Below are positions 1 through 9,132 of a stretch of 64,000 nt of DNA, piece after piece. This DNA is from Pseudomonadota bacterium (GTDB taxonomy: Bacteria; Bdellovibrionota; Bacteriovoracia; Bacteriovoracales; Bacteriovoracaceae), in NCBI GenBank assembly GCA_027487515.1, contig JAIYDL010000001.1:42745-106744 (forward strand), written 5' to 3'. A program made the position numbers and the translations under genes. The stretch's first letter is position 1; every line of letters starts with the position of its first letter. The notes beneath the pieces were generated by a model, which saw only the letters and a list, made by a program, of their open reading frames with translations, had not been told where the DNA came from and searched no databases.

Positions 1-243
1 GAAGAATAGGATCCGAGCTCATGCCATTGAGTGTGGGGCTCTGTCTTGGCGGAGGTCCACACTCGAAACCCTCTTCTTCTGTCCTGTCTGAAATTCTTCA
101 CTCGGAATTCCCCACTAAGTTCTCTGGACCAATGGGTACTTCTGCTTCTCCGCGAATCCTCCCGACCCAATCTTCAGGGCTCTTTTAGGTCCTGAGTGCC
201 ACTCTTCGAGCTACAGTGAGGAGGAATGGGTAAAGGAGTTTCC

Positions 244-486
244 ATGAAAGCTTCTCATGCTCTGGCCATCACCATCGTAACCGTTCTCGGGGCCTGCGAT
301 CCTGGTGCGGACCGGCGCCCGCCGTCGGGCCCGGAGATAGAGCAACGGCAGCAAATGGAGCAGGATAAGAAAGTTGATCCTCGGGAACTGGATGAGATCG
401 AGATCAAGGATCAGGAGCGAAGGGAAGTGAATGCCAACGACCAGAGCATTTCCAAGGCTAAACCAGCAGAGCGCGGCACCGACTAA
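244..486 (+). CDS. Small lipoprotein, function unknown
   Basis: An 80-residue protein with a short hydrophobic signal ending in VLGAC, a good lipobox, so it should be lipidated at the Cys and held in the inner or outer membrane. The rest is highly charged (Glu/Lys/Arg-rich, with runs such as EQRQQMEQDKK) and likely an extended or helical periplasmic tail. I chose the ATG at 244 over the in-frame ATG at 226 because AAAGGAG lies 5 nt before 244, whereas the GAGGAGG before 226 is only 1-2 nt away. Its stop overlaps by 3 nt the stop of the convergent ferredoxin gene. No family recognised. Confidence 0.6.
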   Translation: MKASHALAITIVTVLGACDPGADRRPPSGPEIEQRQQMEQDKKVDPRELDEIEIKDQERREVNANDQSISKAKPAERGTD

Positions 487-713
487 CCGTCGTTCCCGAT
501 CGCCTCGACGGGGCACGCTGCGAGAGCGTTCTCTGCTTCGTTAATCTCCTCCGGTGACTGGGGCTGGAGTTTGACATAAGCGTGGCCATCGTTGTCGTTC
601 ATGGCGAAGAATCTTGGGGCTTCGACGCAGCAGGCGTCACAGGCGATGCAAGCATCATCGACGAAGTACCTGCCGGCGACGTTACCTTTCACACGCGAGT
701 TCTTGTCTGCCAT
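483..713 (-). CDS. Single-cluster [4Fe-4S] ferredoxin
   Basis: A 76-residue soluble electron carrier. CIACDACC supplies three Cys with CxxCxxC spacing, and CPVEAI near the C-terminus gives the fourth ligand followed by Pro, the usual pattern of one [4Fe-4S] cluster. Only one Cys quartet is present, so this is a mono-cluster ferredoxin as in many delta-type bacteria and Gram-positives. It lies just upstream of the convergent lipoprotein gene and downstream of the ppiD-like gene on the same strand (28 nt gap to that gene's stop side), but no redox partner is encoded next to it. Electron donor and acceptor are unknown. Confidence 0.85.
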   Translation of the reverse strand: MADKNSRVKGNVAGRYFVDDACIACDACCVEAPRFFAMNDNDGHAYVKLQPQSPEEINEAENALAACPVEAIGNDG

Positions 714-741
714 AAATCAAAGCCCCTTTTTGGAGCCTAAG

Positions 742-2220
742 TTACATCAATCCCTGATTCGTGACAATCTCTGCCGTGGTGTTCAGGGTTTTGATCAACT
801 CTTCTCTAACTTTCCTTGAAAAGGCCTGTGTCTGTGCCCCAACTTCGGCCTTCAGCTTTTCAGGGGTTTTGTCTTCGCCGACCTTCTTCCCAACGACGCG
901 GACTAGGAAAATGGTCCCAGGATTGCCGAAATTGAGCACTGAGCCCGTAGCCGCTTTGAAGATCTGGTCAGCTTCCTGCGGGGCCAGGTCAGCGGATTCA
1001 AGCTTCTGGTCGAACTGGTTAACCTCCGCGTTGGAGAAAAGTTGACCGCTCACTTTTTTGGCGAGGGCCTCAACGGAAGCGAAGTCATTCTGCGCAAGTC
1101 GTGTTTCTAGGTCCTGGGCGGTTGACTTGAGGAGTTTGTCCAGGTCTTGAGCTTTAGTTTTCTGGAGCTCCAGTCGCGCGAGCTCTCCCTGGACCGATTC
1201 GAGTGTTTTCGTCTCGGCAGCTTTCTTGTCTTCCACGTAGATCAGGTGGTACCCGAAGCTCGATTTCACCGGTTCGGAGATCTCACCTTTTTTCATGCCG
1301 AAAGCAACCTTTTCGAACTCTGGGACCATCCGGCCAGCGCCGAACCAGCCCAGGTCTCCTCCGTTGGCCTTGCCGGACTCGTCCTCAGTTTCCTTCTTGG
1401 CGATGTCGCCGAAGTTCTTCGGCGTGACTTTCGCCCGGATGGCCTTGATCCGCTCGAGGGCCTTGGCCTCCTCGCCTTTGATCAGGATGTGCCGTGCTCG
1501 GACCTCCTCTGGCTTGTTATACTTGGCGATGTTTTCCGCATAGGCAGTTTCGAGGGCCTTTTTATTCTCTGGTTTGGCGATGTACTGAGTGATCTCTTGC
1601 TCTGAAACGGAGACCAGGGGGGCGAGTGCCTGTCGGCCGATTTTCACGCCCTGGACGGTCACCTGGTTGCTCTTAAAATTGGCGACGTCACGGACAAAGC
1701 CTTCTGAGACGATGAGGTTGTTGAAGAGCTCGTCGACCTTCTTCTGCTTGAGATCATTTCCCACTAGTTCTTCAAACTGCGTTGGCGTGTAGCCATTGCC
1801 TTGCAGCATGTTACGGTAGCGGTTCACGTCGAACTGCTCGTTGGTTTTGAAGTACGCCATGGATTTGATCTCGTTCTTGACCTCCTCCAATGACACGATG
1901 ATTCCCATCTGCTCCGCCGTGTTTAAAATCAGCTTCTGTTGGATAAGCCCGTTGAGAACGGATTGCTTGATACCCATTTCTTCGAGCTGCTTTTGGCTCA
2001 GGCCATTGCCGCCCATCATTTGGTTAAAAAATTCGACCTGTCGGGTAAGTGCGACGTTGTACTCTTTCGTCGTTATCGGAGTTCCATCGACGGAGCCGAC
2101 TTGCTGAGCCGAGCCCACGGAGAAGTTGTCAAAGTTACTGAACAGGAAGCTGGCCGTGATGATGAGGAAAATGAAGGTCAGGATGAAGTACGAAATCTTA
2201 TTCGCGTAGGCGTTTTTCAT
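742..2220 (-). CDS. PpiD/SurA-like periplasmic peptidyl-prolyl isomerase
   Basis: A 492-residue foldase. Residues about 9-29 form one membrane anchor, followed by a SurA_N-type chaperone region, then a parvulin (PpiC) rotamase domain at about residues 240-340 containing RARHILI, GGDLGWFG and the FGYHLIYV signature. This order (TM, N-chaperone, one parvulin, C-terminal helical region) matches PpiD, which assists folding of proteins emerging from SecYEG. E. coli PpiD is somewhat longer (about 620 aa) and its parvulin domain is poorly active; here the parvulin core motifs look intact. SD AAGGAAG precedes the ATG. It is divergent from mreC. Confidence 0.85.
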   Translation of the reverse strand: MKNAYANKISYFILTFIFLIITASFLFSNFDNFSVGSAQQVGSVDGTPITTKEYNVALTRQVEFFNQMMGGNGLSQKQLEEMGIKQSVLNGLIQQKLILNTAEQMGIIVSLEEVKNEIKSMAYFKTNEQFDVNRYRNMLQGNGYTPTQFEELVGNDLKQKKVDELFNNLIVSEGFVRDVANFKSNQVTVQGVKIGRQALAPLVSVSEQEITQYIAKPENKKALETAYAENIAKYNKPEEVRARHILIKGEEAKALERIKAIRAKVTPKNFGDIAKKETEDESGKANGGDLGWFGAGRMVPEFEKVAFGMKKGEISEPVKSSFGYHLIYVEDKKAAETKTLESVQGELARLELQKTKAQDLDKLLKSTAQDLETRLAQNDFASVEALAKKVSGQLFSNAEVNQFDQKLESADLAPQEADQIFKAATGSVLNFGNPGTIFLVRVVGKKVGEDKTPEKLKAEVGAQTQAFSRKVREELIKTLNTTAEIVTNQGLM

Positions 2221-2303
2221 GGAACTTCCTTTTGGACTAATAGTGCAAGTTATTTTATCGGGAAGCCGCTCCGACGGTCAAAAGAAATTCTCTCGAAACA
2301 TCG

Positions 2304-2330
2304 TTGGCATCGGGTAGGAACTTCTATTAA
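2304..2330 (+). promoter_or_regulatory. Candidate promoter for mreCD-mrdA-rodA
   Basis: TTGGCA (2304-2309) is followed after 15 nt by TATTAA (2325-2330), a slightly short spacer, 33 nt before the TTG start of mreC. It is the best sigma-70-like match in the ppiD/mreC divergent region, but the spacing makes it tentative. Confidence 0.3.
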
Positions 2331-2362
2331 TCTTATGGGATCAGTAAAATGAGGGTCCGCGA

Positions 2363-3289
2363 TTGAAACTAATCCAAGAGTCTTCCAAGACTAAAATTGT
2401 CAATAATCTCATCGTCGGTATCTTCGCCGTGTACGGGATCTCGCAGAAGCAGTTTAACCTCGGCGAGCCCTCGCTTTTTCACCAGGTCGTCACCGAGGTC
2501 GTCTCCCCGGTCCAGGAAGGCCTTGCCAGCTCCCGGAAGAGTCTGTCATCCCTCTGGGATAACTACATCGCCATCGTCAACACGAGTAAGGAAAACTCGG
2601 TCCTGAAGAAGCAAATCTCTCGCCTCGAGAGTGACCTCTCGTCCATGGAGGAGATCCGGAAGGAGAACCTCCGTCTCAAGCGCCTCCTGAGCTACACCGA
2701 AGAGCAGAGTTACCAGAAAGTGATGGCCCAGGTCGTCGGGTGGGACTCGGCGAATGAGTTTAAAGTCATCCGGCTCAACAAGGGAACTCGTCACGGGATT
2801 CGGACCATGGCCCCGGTGGTCACGGATCAGGGCCTCGTGGGGTACGTCTACCGGGCCTCGGAGAACTACGCCGATGTCCTGACGATCCTTGACCAAAACA
2901 ACCGCGTCGACATCGTCGTCGAGCGGACCCGGACCCATGGGATCGTCGAGGGGGTCTTCAACTTCAAGTGTGCGCTCAAGTACATCACTCGAAACGAGCC
3001 GGTCGAGGTCGGAGATAAGCTCATCACCGCCGGAGTGGGTGGCATCTACCCGAAAGGGGTGAAGGTCGGGATGATCACCGACATCACGAAGGAGAACTTC
3101 GGCATGACTCTCTCCATCGAGGTGGTCCCGAGCGTGGACTTCGATAAGCTCGAAGAAGTCATGGTCATGATTCCTGTCGAAGGCAGCGTCCAGGCGAGTT
3201 TTTCCCCCTCGGAGACCGGGCCCCTCACGAACTCCGCTGTGGTCGTTCCCGCCAACGCCGCACCGGCCTCCCAGGAGACTAAAATATGA
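2363..3289 (+). CDS. mreC: Rod shape-determining protein MreC
   Basis: A 308-residue bitopic membrane protein of the elongasome. A short N-terminal hydrophobic segment (about residues 13-28) is followed by a coiled coil (about 60-105, rich in Leu/Glu/Lys) and the beta-barrel MreC domain with VVGWDSANEFKVIRLNKG and VVTDQGLVGYV, typical family motifs. It links cytoplasmic MreB to PBP2/RodA during side-wall peptidoglycan synthesis. The start is TTG at 2363, preceded by GAGGG. Its stop overlaps mreD (ATGA), indicating translational coupling. mreB, usually directly upstream, is absent here. Confidence 0.95.
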   Translation: MKLIQESSKTKIVNNLIVGIFAVYGISQKQFNLGEPSLFHQVVTEVVSPVQEGLASSRKSLSSLWDNYIAIVNTSKENSVLKKQISRLESDLSSMEEIRKENLRLKRLLSYTEEQSYQKVMAQVVGWDSANEFKVIRLNKGTRHGIRTMAPVVTDQGLVGYVYRASENYADVLTILDQNNRVDIVVERTRTHGIVEGVFNFKCALKYITRNEPVEVGDKLITAGVGGIYPKGVKVGMITDITKENFGMTLSIEVVPSVDFDKLEEVMVMIPVEGSVQASFSPSETGPLTNSAVVVPANAAPASQETKI

Positions 3290-3822
3290 AGATGCGCTTT
3301 TCCCAGATGCTCGTGTCCTTCGCGATCTCCCTCGGGCTCCTCACGGGCCTGGAGATCGTCACCTCGACGATCCTCCCGGCCTTCGGGTGGCACGAGTACC
3401 GGCTGACCTTCAACGTGCTCATCATCATCTTCCTCGCCATCCGGCTCGATTCTCCGGTGGTTCCGTGGATGATCATGGGCCTTCAGACTGTCCATTCCGT
3501 CTTTTCCGTCGAGGGCTGGGCGCTCGGGACCTTCGCGGGCCTCATCGTGATGCTGTCGGCGAACTACCTGAAAGAGGTGCTCCACTTGACCACGGCGTTC
3601 ATGACGATGTTCACGGTTCAGCTCTTCCAGCTCATCTGGTACATCACCGTGACCCTGATCATCTGTTTGAAGATCTCGAACTTCGATAAGTTCGGTCTCA
3701 TCATGTGGAGCTTCATCCCGGGAAGCATTCTTCTCTCTCTCCTGTCTCCGATCCTCTTCTGGGTTCTGGAACAGGTCTGGCGTGTGCCCTCTGACGGCGG
3801 CCCGCGGGGAGTTGAGATTTAA
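3286..3822 (+). CDS. mreD: Rod shape-determining protein MreD
   Basis: A 178-residue polytopic membrane protein with about five predicted hydrophobic segments, in the expected place between mreC and mrdA. MreD proteins are poorly conserved in sequence, so the call rests on size, topology and context. The start overlaps the mreC stop by 4 nt and its TAA overlaps the ATG of mrdA by 1 nt (TAATG), so the three genes are very likely co-translated. Confidence 0.88.
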   Translation: MKMRFSQMLVSFAISLGLLTGLEIVTSTILPAFGWHEYRLTFNVLIIIFLAIRLDSPVVPWMIMGLQTVHSVFSVEGWALGTFAGLIVMLSANYLKEVLHLTTAFMTMFTVQLFQLIWYITVTLIICLKISNFDKFGLIMWSFIPGSILLSLLSPILFWVLEQVWRVPSDGGPRGVEI

Positions 3823-5822
3823 TGTTCGGCGAAGAAGAACTAGTCAAGATCCACAAAGACCGCGCGACGCTGATCTCCTACATCATCACCGCTGCGTTCG
3901 GGTTGGTCCTCGCGCGCCTTTGGTACCTTCAGGTTTACAAGGGCGAGACCCTCCACAACTATTCGATCCAGAACCGGCTTCGGAAAGAGGTCGTCTGGGC
4001 GCCCCGGGGCCTCATCTACTCTCGCGATGATCAGCTCCTCGTTGACAACATCCCCCGCTTCGACGCCATCCTGACCCCGCAGTTCCTCCAGGACACCGAA
4101 GAGACTTTGAAGAAGCTCGGGACCATCCTTAGTACGGATGTCTCGGTCATCAAGCAAATCCTTAAGAAGAACTCCAACCAGGCGAAGTATCGTCCGATCA
4201 TCATTAAAAAGAACATCTCCTTCGGAGAGCTCGCCCAGATCGAGACGCAGAACGCCGACCTTCCAGGTGTGAGCGTGGACACGTTCATCTCTCGAGAATA
4301 CCGCGACAAGGACATCGGTGCTCACCTCCTGGGCTACATCTCGGAGATTTCTCAGGTCCAGCTTCCGAAGCTTCGTGAGCGAGACCGGATGGATTATCGA
4401 CTCGGAGATTTCATCGGGCAGTTCGGGATCGAAGAGCAGCTCGATAAGTACCTCCGGGGCGAGAACGGCCACGAGTTCGTCGAGGTCGATGCCCGGGGCC
4501 GGCGCAAGCGCTACATCAACACGGACAATCTCTTCAAAGGCATCGAAGATGAGAAGCCGCTGTCCGGCATGAACGTCAAGTTGACGATCGATCGAGACAT
4601 GCAAATCGCGGCGTACAACGCGCTCGAGGGCAAGGTCGGCGGAGTCATCGCCATCGACATCGATTCCGGCGAGGTCCTGACGATGGTCTCGAGACCTTCT
4701 TTTGATCCCTCTCAGTTCTCGCGGGGGCTCACCCCAGAGTACTGGAGAGGCTTGGTGGGAAACAAAGAGCATCCGCTCCGTGACCGGAACATTCAGGAGC
4801 ACTTCTCTCCCGGGTCAACCTTCAAGGCCCTGACCGGGATCGCGGCGTTCGAGAAGGGAGAGATCGACGAGAACACTGAGGTCAACTGTGGTGGCTCGTT
4901 CCGACTAGGTCGGAAGGTTTACCACTGCTGGAAGAAGGAGGGCCACGGACCTACGAATCTCGTCAAAGCGATCCGTGAATCCTGTAACGTCTTTTTCCAG
5001 AAAGCGGCCAACCGCATGGACATCGACGACCTCGCTTACTACGCGAAGAGTTTTGGGCTCGGCGCTCGAACCGGAATCTCACTCCCACGGGAGGTTTCTG
5101 GGCTCATCCCAACAAAAGAGTGGAAGAAGAAGCGCTACGGGCAGGAGTGGCAGGCGGGGGAGACCCTCTCTTGTGCCATCGGCCAATCCTATGTCCTGGC
5201 CTCGACGATGCAGATGGCGATCTCCTACGCCGCGATCGCCAACGGGGGCCGGATCTACCGCCCGTACGTCGTGAAAGACATCTACGACACCGACGGTGAG
5301 TTAGTGAAGACCTTCACCCCCGAGCTTCTTTCGGACATCAAGCTCAAGAACCCGAAGACTCTGAAGTTTGTCCGAGAGGGCCTCTTCCAGGTAGTTAATA
5401 ACCCCAAGGGAACTGCGTTCGCTCGCCGAGGACAAGGCATTCTCATGGCCGGAAAGACGGGGACTTCGCAGGTCAAAAGTGCCAGCGCCGATAAGGTTTA
5501 CCAGAAGTGCGAGCTCATGGATTACGAGTCTCGGCACCACGGCCTCTTCGTCGGCTTCGCTCCCTTCGATAACCCGAAGATTGCCGCCGCTGCGATCGTG
5601 GAGCACGGGTGCCACGGATCGAGTGCCGCGACGCCGGTCGTAGAGGCCGTGATCACTCAGTACATGAAGAAATACCAGCCTGAGATGTACCTCCAGAATC
5701 TTGAGAAGGATAAGGCCATCAAAGATAACTGGGTCAAGTCTCTTCGAGTGGCCCAGCCCGCGACCCCGGCCGCGGAGACAGCACCGAAGCCCGAAGCTGC
5801 CCCGGCAGAGGATGCCGAATAA
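3822..5822 (+). CDS. mrdA: Penicillin-binding protein 2 (elongation transpeptidase)
   Basis: A 666-residue class B PBP. After a single N-terminal anchor (about residues 15-33) comes the PBP dimerisation/pedestal domain, then the transpeptidase domain with the active-site motifs STFK (nucleophile Ser at about residue 332), SCN (about 387) and KTG (about 545). It cross-links new peptidoglycan in the lateral wall with RodA. The C-terminal 35 residues are Pro/Ala/Glu-rich and probably disordered, an extension beyond the catalytic domain. Downstream rodA begins 16 nt after the stop. Confidence 0.95.
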   Translation: MFGEEELVKIHKDRATLISYIITAAFGLVLARLWYLQVYKGETLHNYSIQNRLRKEVVWAPRGLIYSRDDQLLVDNIPRFDAILTPQFLQDTEETLKKLGTILSTDVSVIKQILKKNSNQAKYRPIIIKKNISFGELAQIETQNADLPGVSVDTFISREYRDKDIGAHLLGYISEISQVQLPKLRERDRMDYRLGDFIGQFGIEEQLDKYLRGENGHEFVEVDARGRRKRYINTDNLFKGIEDEKPLSGMNVKLTIDRDMQIAAYNALEGKVGGVIAIDIDSGEVLTMVSRPSFDPSQFSRGLTPEYWRGLVGNKEHPLRDRNIQEHFSPGSTFKALTGIAAFEKGEIDENTEVNCGGSFRLGRKVYHCWKKEGHGPTNLVKAIRESCNVFFQKAANRMDIDDLAYYAKSFGLGARTGISLPREVSGLIPTKEWKKKRYGQEWQAGETLSCAIGQSYVLASTMQMAISYAAIANGGRIYRPYVVKDIYDTDGELVKTFTPELLSDIKLKNPKTLKFVREGLFQVVNNPKGTAFARRGQGILMAGKTGTSQVKSASADKVYQKCELMDYESRHHGLFVGFAPFDNPKIAAAAIVEHGCHGSSAATPVVEAVITQYMKKYQPEMYLQNLEKDKAIKDNWVKSLRVAQPATPAAETAPKPEAAPAEDAE

Positions 5823-5838
5823 AAACTAACCGGAGTTT

Positions 5839-6954
5839 GTGTTGAACCAGACGATCGTCCAATTCCTTAAGCGCTACGACTTCAGTTTCATCGGAAGCAT
5901 GTCGGCCATCTTCCTCGTCGGGGTTCTAAACTTGTACTCGGCGACCCATTCCCAGTCCCATGAAGGTCTTGATTCTCTCTACAAATCACAGATTGGCTGG
6001 TACTTCATTTCGATCTGCGTTGCGATCGGAATCAGCTTCCTCAACCCGAAGACGTTCGAGCGATTCGCGTACGTGGGCTACATCTCAACGCTCTTTTTGG
6101 TCCTCCTCGTTCTCTTGATGGGGAAGGTCGGGATGGGGGCCCAGCGCTGGCTGGTTCTTGGGCCCATCCGGATGCAGCCCTCAGAGTTCATGAAGATGGG
6201 CCTGGTCCTGGCGCTCGCCCGGTACTTCACCAAGGTTTACCCGGAGCGCCAGCTGGGATTCAAGGATCTCATCATCCCAGGTTTAATCACGGGCATCCCT
6301 GCGGTCATGGTGATCATCCAGCCCGACCTCGGGACGGGCATGCTCCTCGTGTTCATTTTCGCCCTCATGATCTTCTTCAAGCGCCTCAAATGGCGGACCA
6401 TCGTCACCCTCGGAATCATCAGCCTTGTGTCGGGTGTTCTGATGTATAACTTTGGCCTCCGAGAGTACCAGAAAAAACGGATTCACACCTTCATTGATCC
6501 TTACGAAGACGCGAAGGGCTCCGGTTACAACGCCATCCAATCGGAGATCGCGATTGGTTCTGGTCGCCTCTTCGGCAAGGGATTTAAGAACTCGTCCCAA
6601 GCGTCGCTGAACTACCTGCCAGAGAATCACACCGACTTTGTCTTCGCCATCTTCAACGAAGAGCACGGCTTCTTCGGTTCCGTTTTCCTCATCATCCTCT
6701 ACCTGGTTTTCTTCATGCGCATGATCTGGCTCGCGACCTCGGTCCAGCGGTTCTTCGATTCGGTCCTCATCGTCGGAATCATGTCGATCTTCTTCTGGCA
6801 CTCGTTCATCAACATGGCGATGGTCTCGGGGCTCCTGCCGATCGTAGGGATCCCGCTGCCCTTGATGAGCTACGGAGGATCTTCCATGCTGACCTTTGGG
6901 GTTGGCGTCGGGATCGCGACCTCCATCTCCAACAGCCGGAACTTCTTTAACTAA
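5839..6954 (+). CDS. rodA: SEDS glycosyltransferase RodA
   Basis: A 371-residue multi-pass membrane protein of the SEDS family (RodA/FtsW/SpoVE), the peptidoglycan polymerase partner of PBP2. Characteristic segments are GAQRWLVLGPIRMQPSEFMK, PDLGTGMLL, the NHTDFVFAIFNEEHGFFG loop and the C-terminal GLLPIVGIPLPLMSYGGSS. RodA rather than FtsW is supported by the mreCD-mrdA context. The start may be GTG 5839 or TTG 5842; CGGAG at 5831-5835 gives better spacing to TTG 5842. It is the last gene of the operon. Confidence 0.93.
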   Translation: MLNQTIVQFLKRYDFSFIGSMSAIFLVGVLNLYSATHSQSHEGLDSLYKSQIGWYFISICVAIGISFLNPKTFERFAYVGYISTLFLVLLVLLMGKVGMGAQRWLVLGPIRMQPSEFMKMGLVLALARYFTKVYPERQLGFKDLIIPGLITGIPAVMVIIQPDLGTGMLLVFIFALMIFFKRLKWRTIVTLGIISLVSGVLMYNFGLREYQKKRIHTFIDPYEDAKGSGYNAIQSEIAIGSGRLFGKGFKNSSQASLNYLPENHTDFVFAIFNEEHGFFGSVFLIILYLVFFMRMIWLATSVQRFFDSVLIVGIMSIFFWHSFINMAMVSGLLPIVGIPLPLMSYGGSSMLTFGVGVGIATSISNSRNFFN

Positions 6955-6956
6955 AA

Positions 6957-6992
6957 ACGAGCAAGGGACCGGCGAGCCGGTCCCTTGCTCGT
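6957..6992 (-). terminator. Strong intrinsic terminator of the 7008-7835 gene
   Basis: A perfect 16-bp stem (left arm 6957-6972, right arm 6977-6992) with a 4-nt loop. On the minus strand the stem is followed by TTTTTAG, a proper U-tract; on the plus strand the downstream sequence (TGAATG) has none. It therefore mainly ends minus-strand transcription coming from 7008-7835, and may only pause rodA transcription. Confidence 0.9.
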
Positions 6993-7007
6993 TGAATGAA
7001 CTTGAGC

Positions 7008-7835
7008 TTAGTAGTTATTTGCTGAGTATCGGTTCGCACTCTGCTGGAGGGGGAGCCGAGGATCTTGGCGCGAAGAATTCTCTGAGCGTTTCCAAAGGTA
7101 CTGGGTCTGCTCCATGGTCTGCTCTGGATTATCATTGCTGGCCGGAACTACGAAGGTGCTACGGTGGAGTTGGCAGCGAAGGGTCACATGGTCACCGCTC
7201 GCTTCGTCGTGACAGATCCCGCGCCCTTCTCTTTGAACCATGCCGAGGCAGCCACGGTTCTCGAATTCAGAGCATTTTGGGAAATCGACCTCAAGGGTGT
7301 CACCGCTGATCAACGCCCAGAAGTTGTGTTTCCCTGGCAGCGTGCGATCCCAAAGGCCCGTCGAAATCGCCTGGTTCCCACGGAATTTAATTCGCGCACC
7401 GATCGGTCCTAGAGACCGAAGGTAGTTAGAAATGATGTAGGGGTTGTCCGTCGCCAGACAAGCTGTGTTGTCGATTTCAACGGAGACATCATTGTTCCGC
7501 ATGGCCGGAACGACGCTCCGTCGGAGGAAGTCTACGCTCTGAGCGGCCGACGACCAGTGGCCCACGAACCCAACTTTAAGCGAGCGTGTGCCCGGATTCT
7601 GAGAGAGGATTCGGTTGAGGCTCTCGGTCTCAGGGACGATGAGTTTTTTGCCACAGGAGTTTCCAGCATTCCACATGCGGCACCCGAGCCGGAAGAAGGC
7701 CACCTGATTCGTAGGGTAGCTACCGGTTTGACAGACGCATAGGTCGTTGTCTTGGGCGCGGACCTCTGAGGCAGATCCAACGAAACCCGCGAGGGCAAGA
7801 AATCCGTAGGAGAGTGCCAAGATTGATTTTTTCAT
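7008..7835 (-). CDS. Secreted Cys-rich protein, function unknown
   Basis: A 275-residue protein with a clear Sec signal peptide (MKKSILALSYGFLALAGFVG, cleavage probably after EVRA). The mature part has at least eight Cys (including CVCQ, GCRMW, NSCG and GRGICHDE), suggesting disulfides in the periplasm or outside the cell. The central segment with KVGFVGHWSSAAQSVDFLRR reads like an alpha/beta domain that might return small catalytic or ligand-binding activity, but no family is recognised. SD AGGAAGGG precedes the ATG. The gene stands alone and ends at a strong terminator. Confidence 0.7.
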   Translation of the reverse strand: MKKSILALSYGFLALAGFVGSASEVRAQDNDLCVCQTGSYPTNQVAFFRLGCRMWNAGNSCGKKLIVPETESLNRILSQNPGTRSLKVGFVGHWSSAAQSVDFLRRSVVPAMRNNDVSVEIDNTACLATDNPYIISNYLRSLGPIGARIKFRGNQAISTGLWDRTLPGKHNFWALISGDTLEVDFPKCSEFENRGCLGMVQREGRGICHDEASGDHVTLRCQLHRSTFVVPASNDNPEQTMEQTQYLWKRSENSSRQDPRLPLQQSANRYSANNY

Positions 7836-7978
7836 TTTTCCCTTCCTGTGTAGTGTCTTATTTCCTCATTATGGGACACTCCGGGGCTCCACCCCAGAGG
7901 TCAGGAAAGGATTACTTAGGCCGTCTAGAAGTTAGACGATTTTCTAGAGGAAGAGCCTTAGGACAACCGTGCGGACGC

Positions 7979-8404
7979 TCATGGAAAAATGGGAGTTACG
8001 TACCGATCTAACCACCTGAGGAATAGGTAGGACGAAACCACGACCAGGAGAACCAAGTCGATGAGTTTCAGCTTCCGAGGGGTAGGTGAGGCTTCGAAGG
8101 GCGACGCAATGAGCGGAGTATCTGCTTGAAACGGCCCTGCCAAGACCTCTGGGACGATTCCAAGCCGCTCGAGGGAATGGCGGCCTTCAGGCGAAAGTTT
8201 ATCGAATTCATCTTTTTCAAGATGGAGGTTGAAGAGAGCGTTGGTCCGCCTCTTGGGCCGGGAGGCACTGCGGCCGTTTGCATCGGCTTCTTTTTGAGCA
8301 GTGATCAACTCTTCATCCAGGGTCACCTGGAAGTTTACGGAGTGACGCTCGAGGAGCTGTTCTATTTGATCAACCTCGTGGGCCGTTAACCTGGTGTAGC
8401 GCAT
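7979..8404 (-). CDS. Tail-anchored membrane protein, function unknown
   Basis: A 141-residue protein: a charged, mostly helical cytoplasmic part (residues 1-110, with a basic patch RPKRR near 50), then a single C-terminal hydrophobic segment (LIDLVLLVVVSSYLFLRWL) and a short tail. This tail-anchor topology suggests the N-terminal domain works on the cytoplasmic face of the inner membrane. No known motif is seen. It lies 26 nt downstream of the lipoprotein gene at 8431-8928 on the same strand and is probably co-transcribed with it. Confidence 0.55.
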   Translation of the reverse strand: MRYTRLTAHEVDQIEQLLERHSVNFQVTLDEELITAQKEADANGRSASRPKRRTNALFNLHLEKDEFDKLSPEGRHSLERLGIVPEVLAGPFQADTPLIASPFEASPTPRKLKLIDLVLLVVVSSYLFLRWLDRYVTPIFP

Positions 8405-8430
8405 AGGAGTTCCTGAACCCAGTAACAGTT

Positions 8431-8928
8431 TTATTCGAACCGGTTTGCACAGGAGATCTCAATGTTCAAGACCTCGTCTTCGCGGATGAGGAAGGTCCAG
8501 TTCCGACTGAAACCTGGACCCGATTGTTGAAGAATCCAGTCACCGTAGACCTCATCAGCGTCGCTCCCATGGGACGGGTTGATGCGGTGAAATTCATAGA
8601 GCTCTCCAGCGATGTTTAACTCTAGGCCCCTGTTCGCTAGGATTTGGTATCGAATGGTCGAGCCATCTTCCAGGCTCACTCCACACGGTGATTCTTCCTC
8701 GGACCCGTCGGGATTAATCAGCCGCGCTGGTCCTCCCACGATACCCCGGATCACATGGATCTCTTGGTTCTCGGTGTCTATGGAGATCCGGGCCTCATGA
8801 AGCCTTGTGGTAGTACTCTCAGATGGTGCCTGAAACTGTTGGGCCCTACTCTCAAGCGAAACGACATTCGTTTTTTTGTGACACGCCGAGAGGCATAAAA
8901 AGAGTGAAAGGATCAGTGCTCGCTTCAT
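8431..8928 (-). CDS. Lipoprotein, function unknown
   Basis: A 165-residue protein with a textbook lipoprotein signal (MKRALILSLFLCLSAC), lipidated at Cys16. The mature domain is mixed beta/charged with two further Cys (SPCGV, ISCAN) that could form a disulfide. No family recognised. SD AAAAGG lies 9 nt before the ATG. The gene is followed closely by the tail-anchored protein gene, suggesting a two-gene envelope operon. Confidence 0.65.
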   Translation of the reverse strand: MKRALILSLFLCLSACHKKTNVVSLESRAQQFQAPSESTTTRLHEARISIDTENQEIHVIRGIVGGPARLINPDGSEEESPCGVSLEDGSTIRYQILANRGLELNIAGELYEFHRINPSHGSDADEVYGDWILQQSGPGFSRNWTFLIREDEVLNIEISCANRFE

Positions 8929-9132
8929 GGGGTTCGACCTTTTCTTGATACTAGTGTGATGGCAGTTTAACCCCTGTCGGAGGGCACAAAGATCTCCTAT
9001 GAATCTTTTTCACGTCTCACCCTCGTTCCTATAAATGTTTCATCACTGAAGGATTTTGTTATTGCAATGCGTCAAGAGAGTGTACAACCTCTCCGTCTCC
9101 AAAATTAACCGCCTTTCAACCAAGGAGTTCCT

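Noticed and set aside
3..188. Open frame running in from the left edge that could be the 3' end of a gene
   Set aside because: Ser/Pro-rich translation with weak codon preference and no recognised motif; too short to support.
3840..4802. Long minus-strand frame opposite mrdA
   Set aside because: Shadow of the PBP2 gene; low-complexity Asp/Leu-rich translation.
6957..6992. Hairpin as the terminator of rodA
   Set aside because: No U-tract on the plus strand; the minus strand has TTTTT, so it belongs to the opposite gene.
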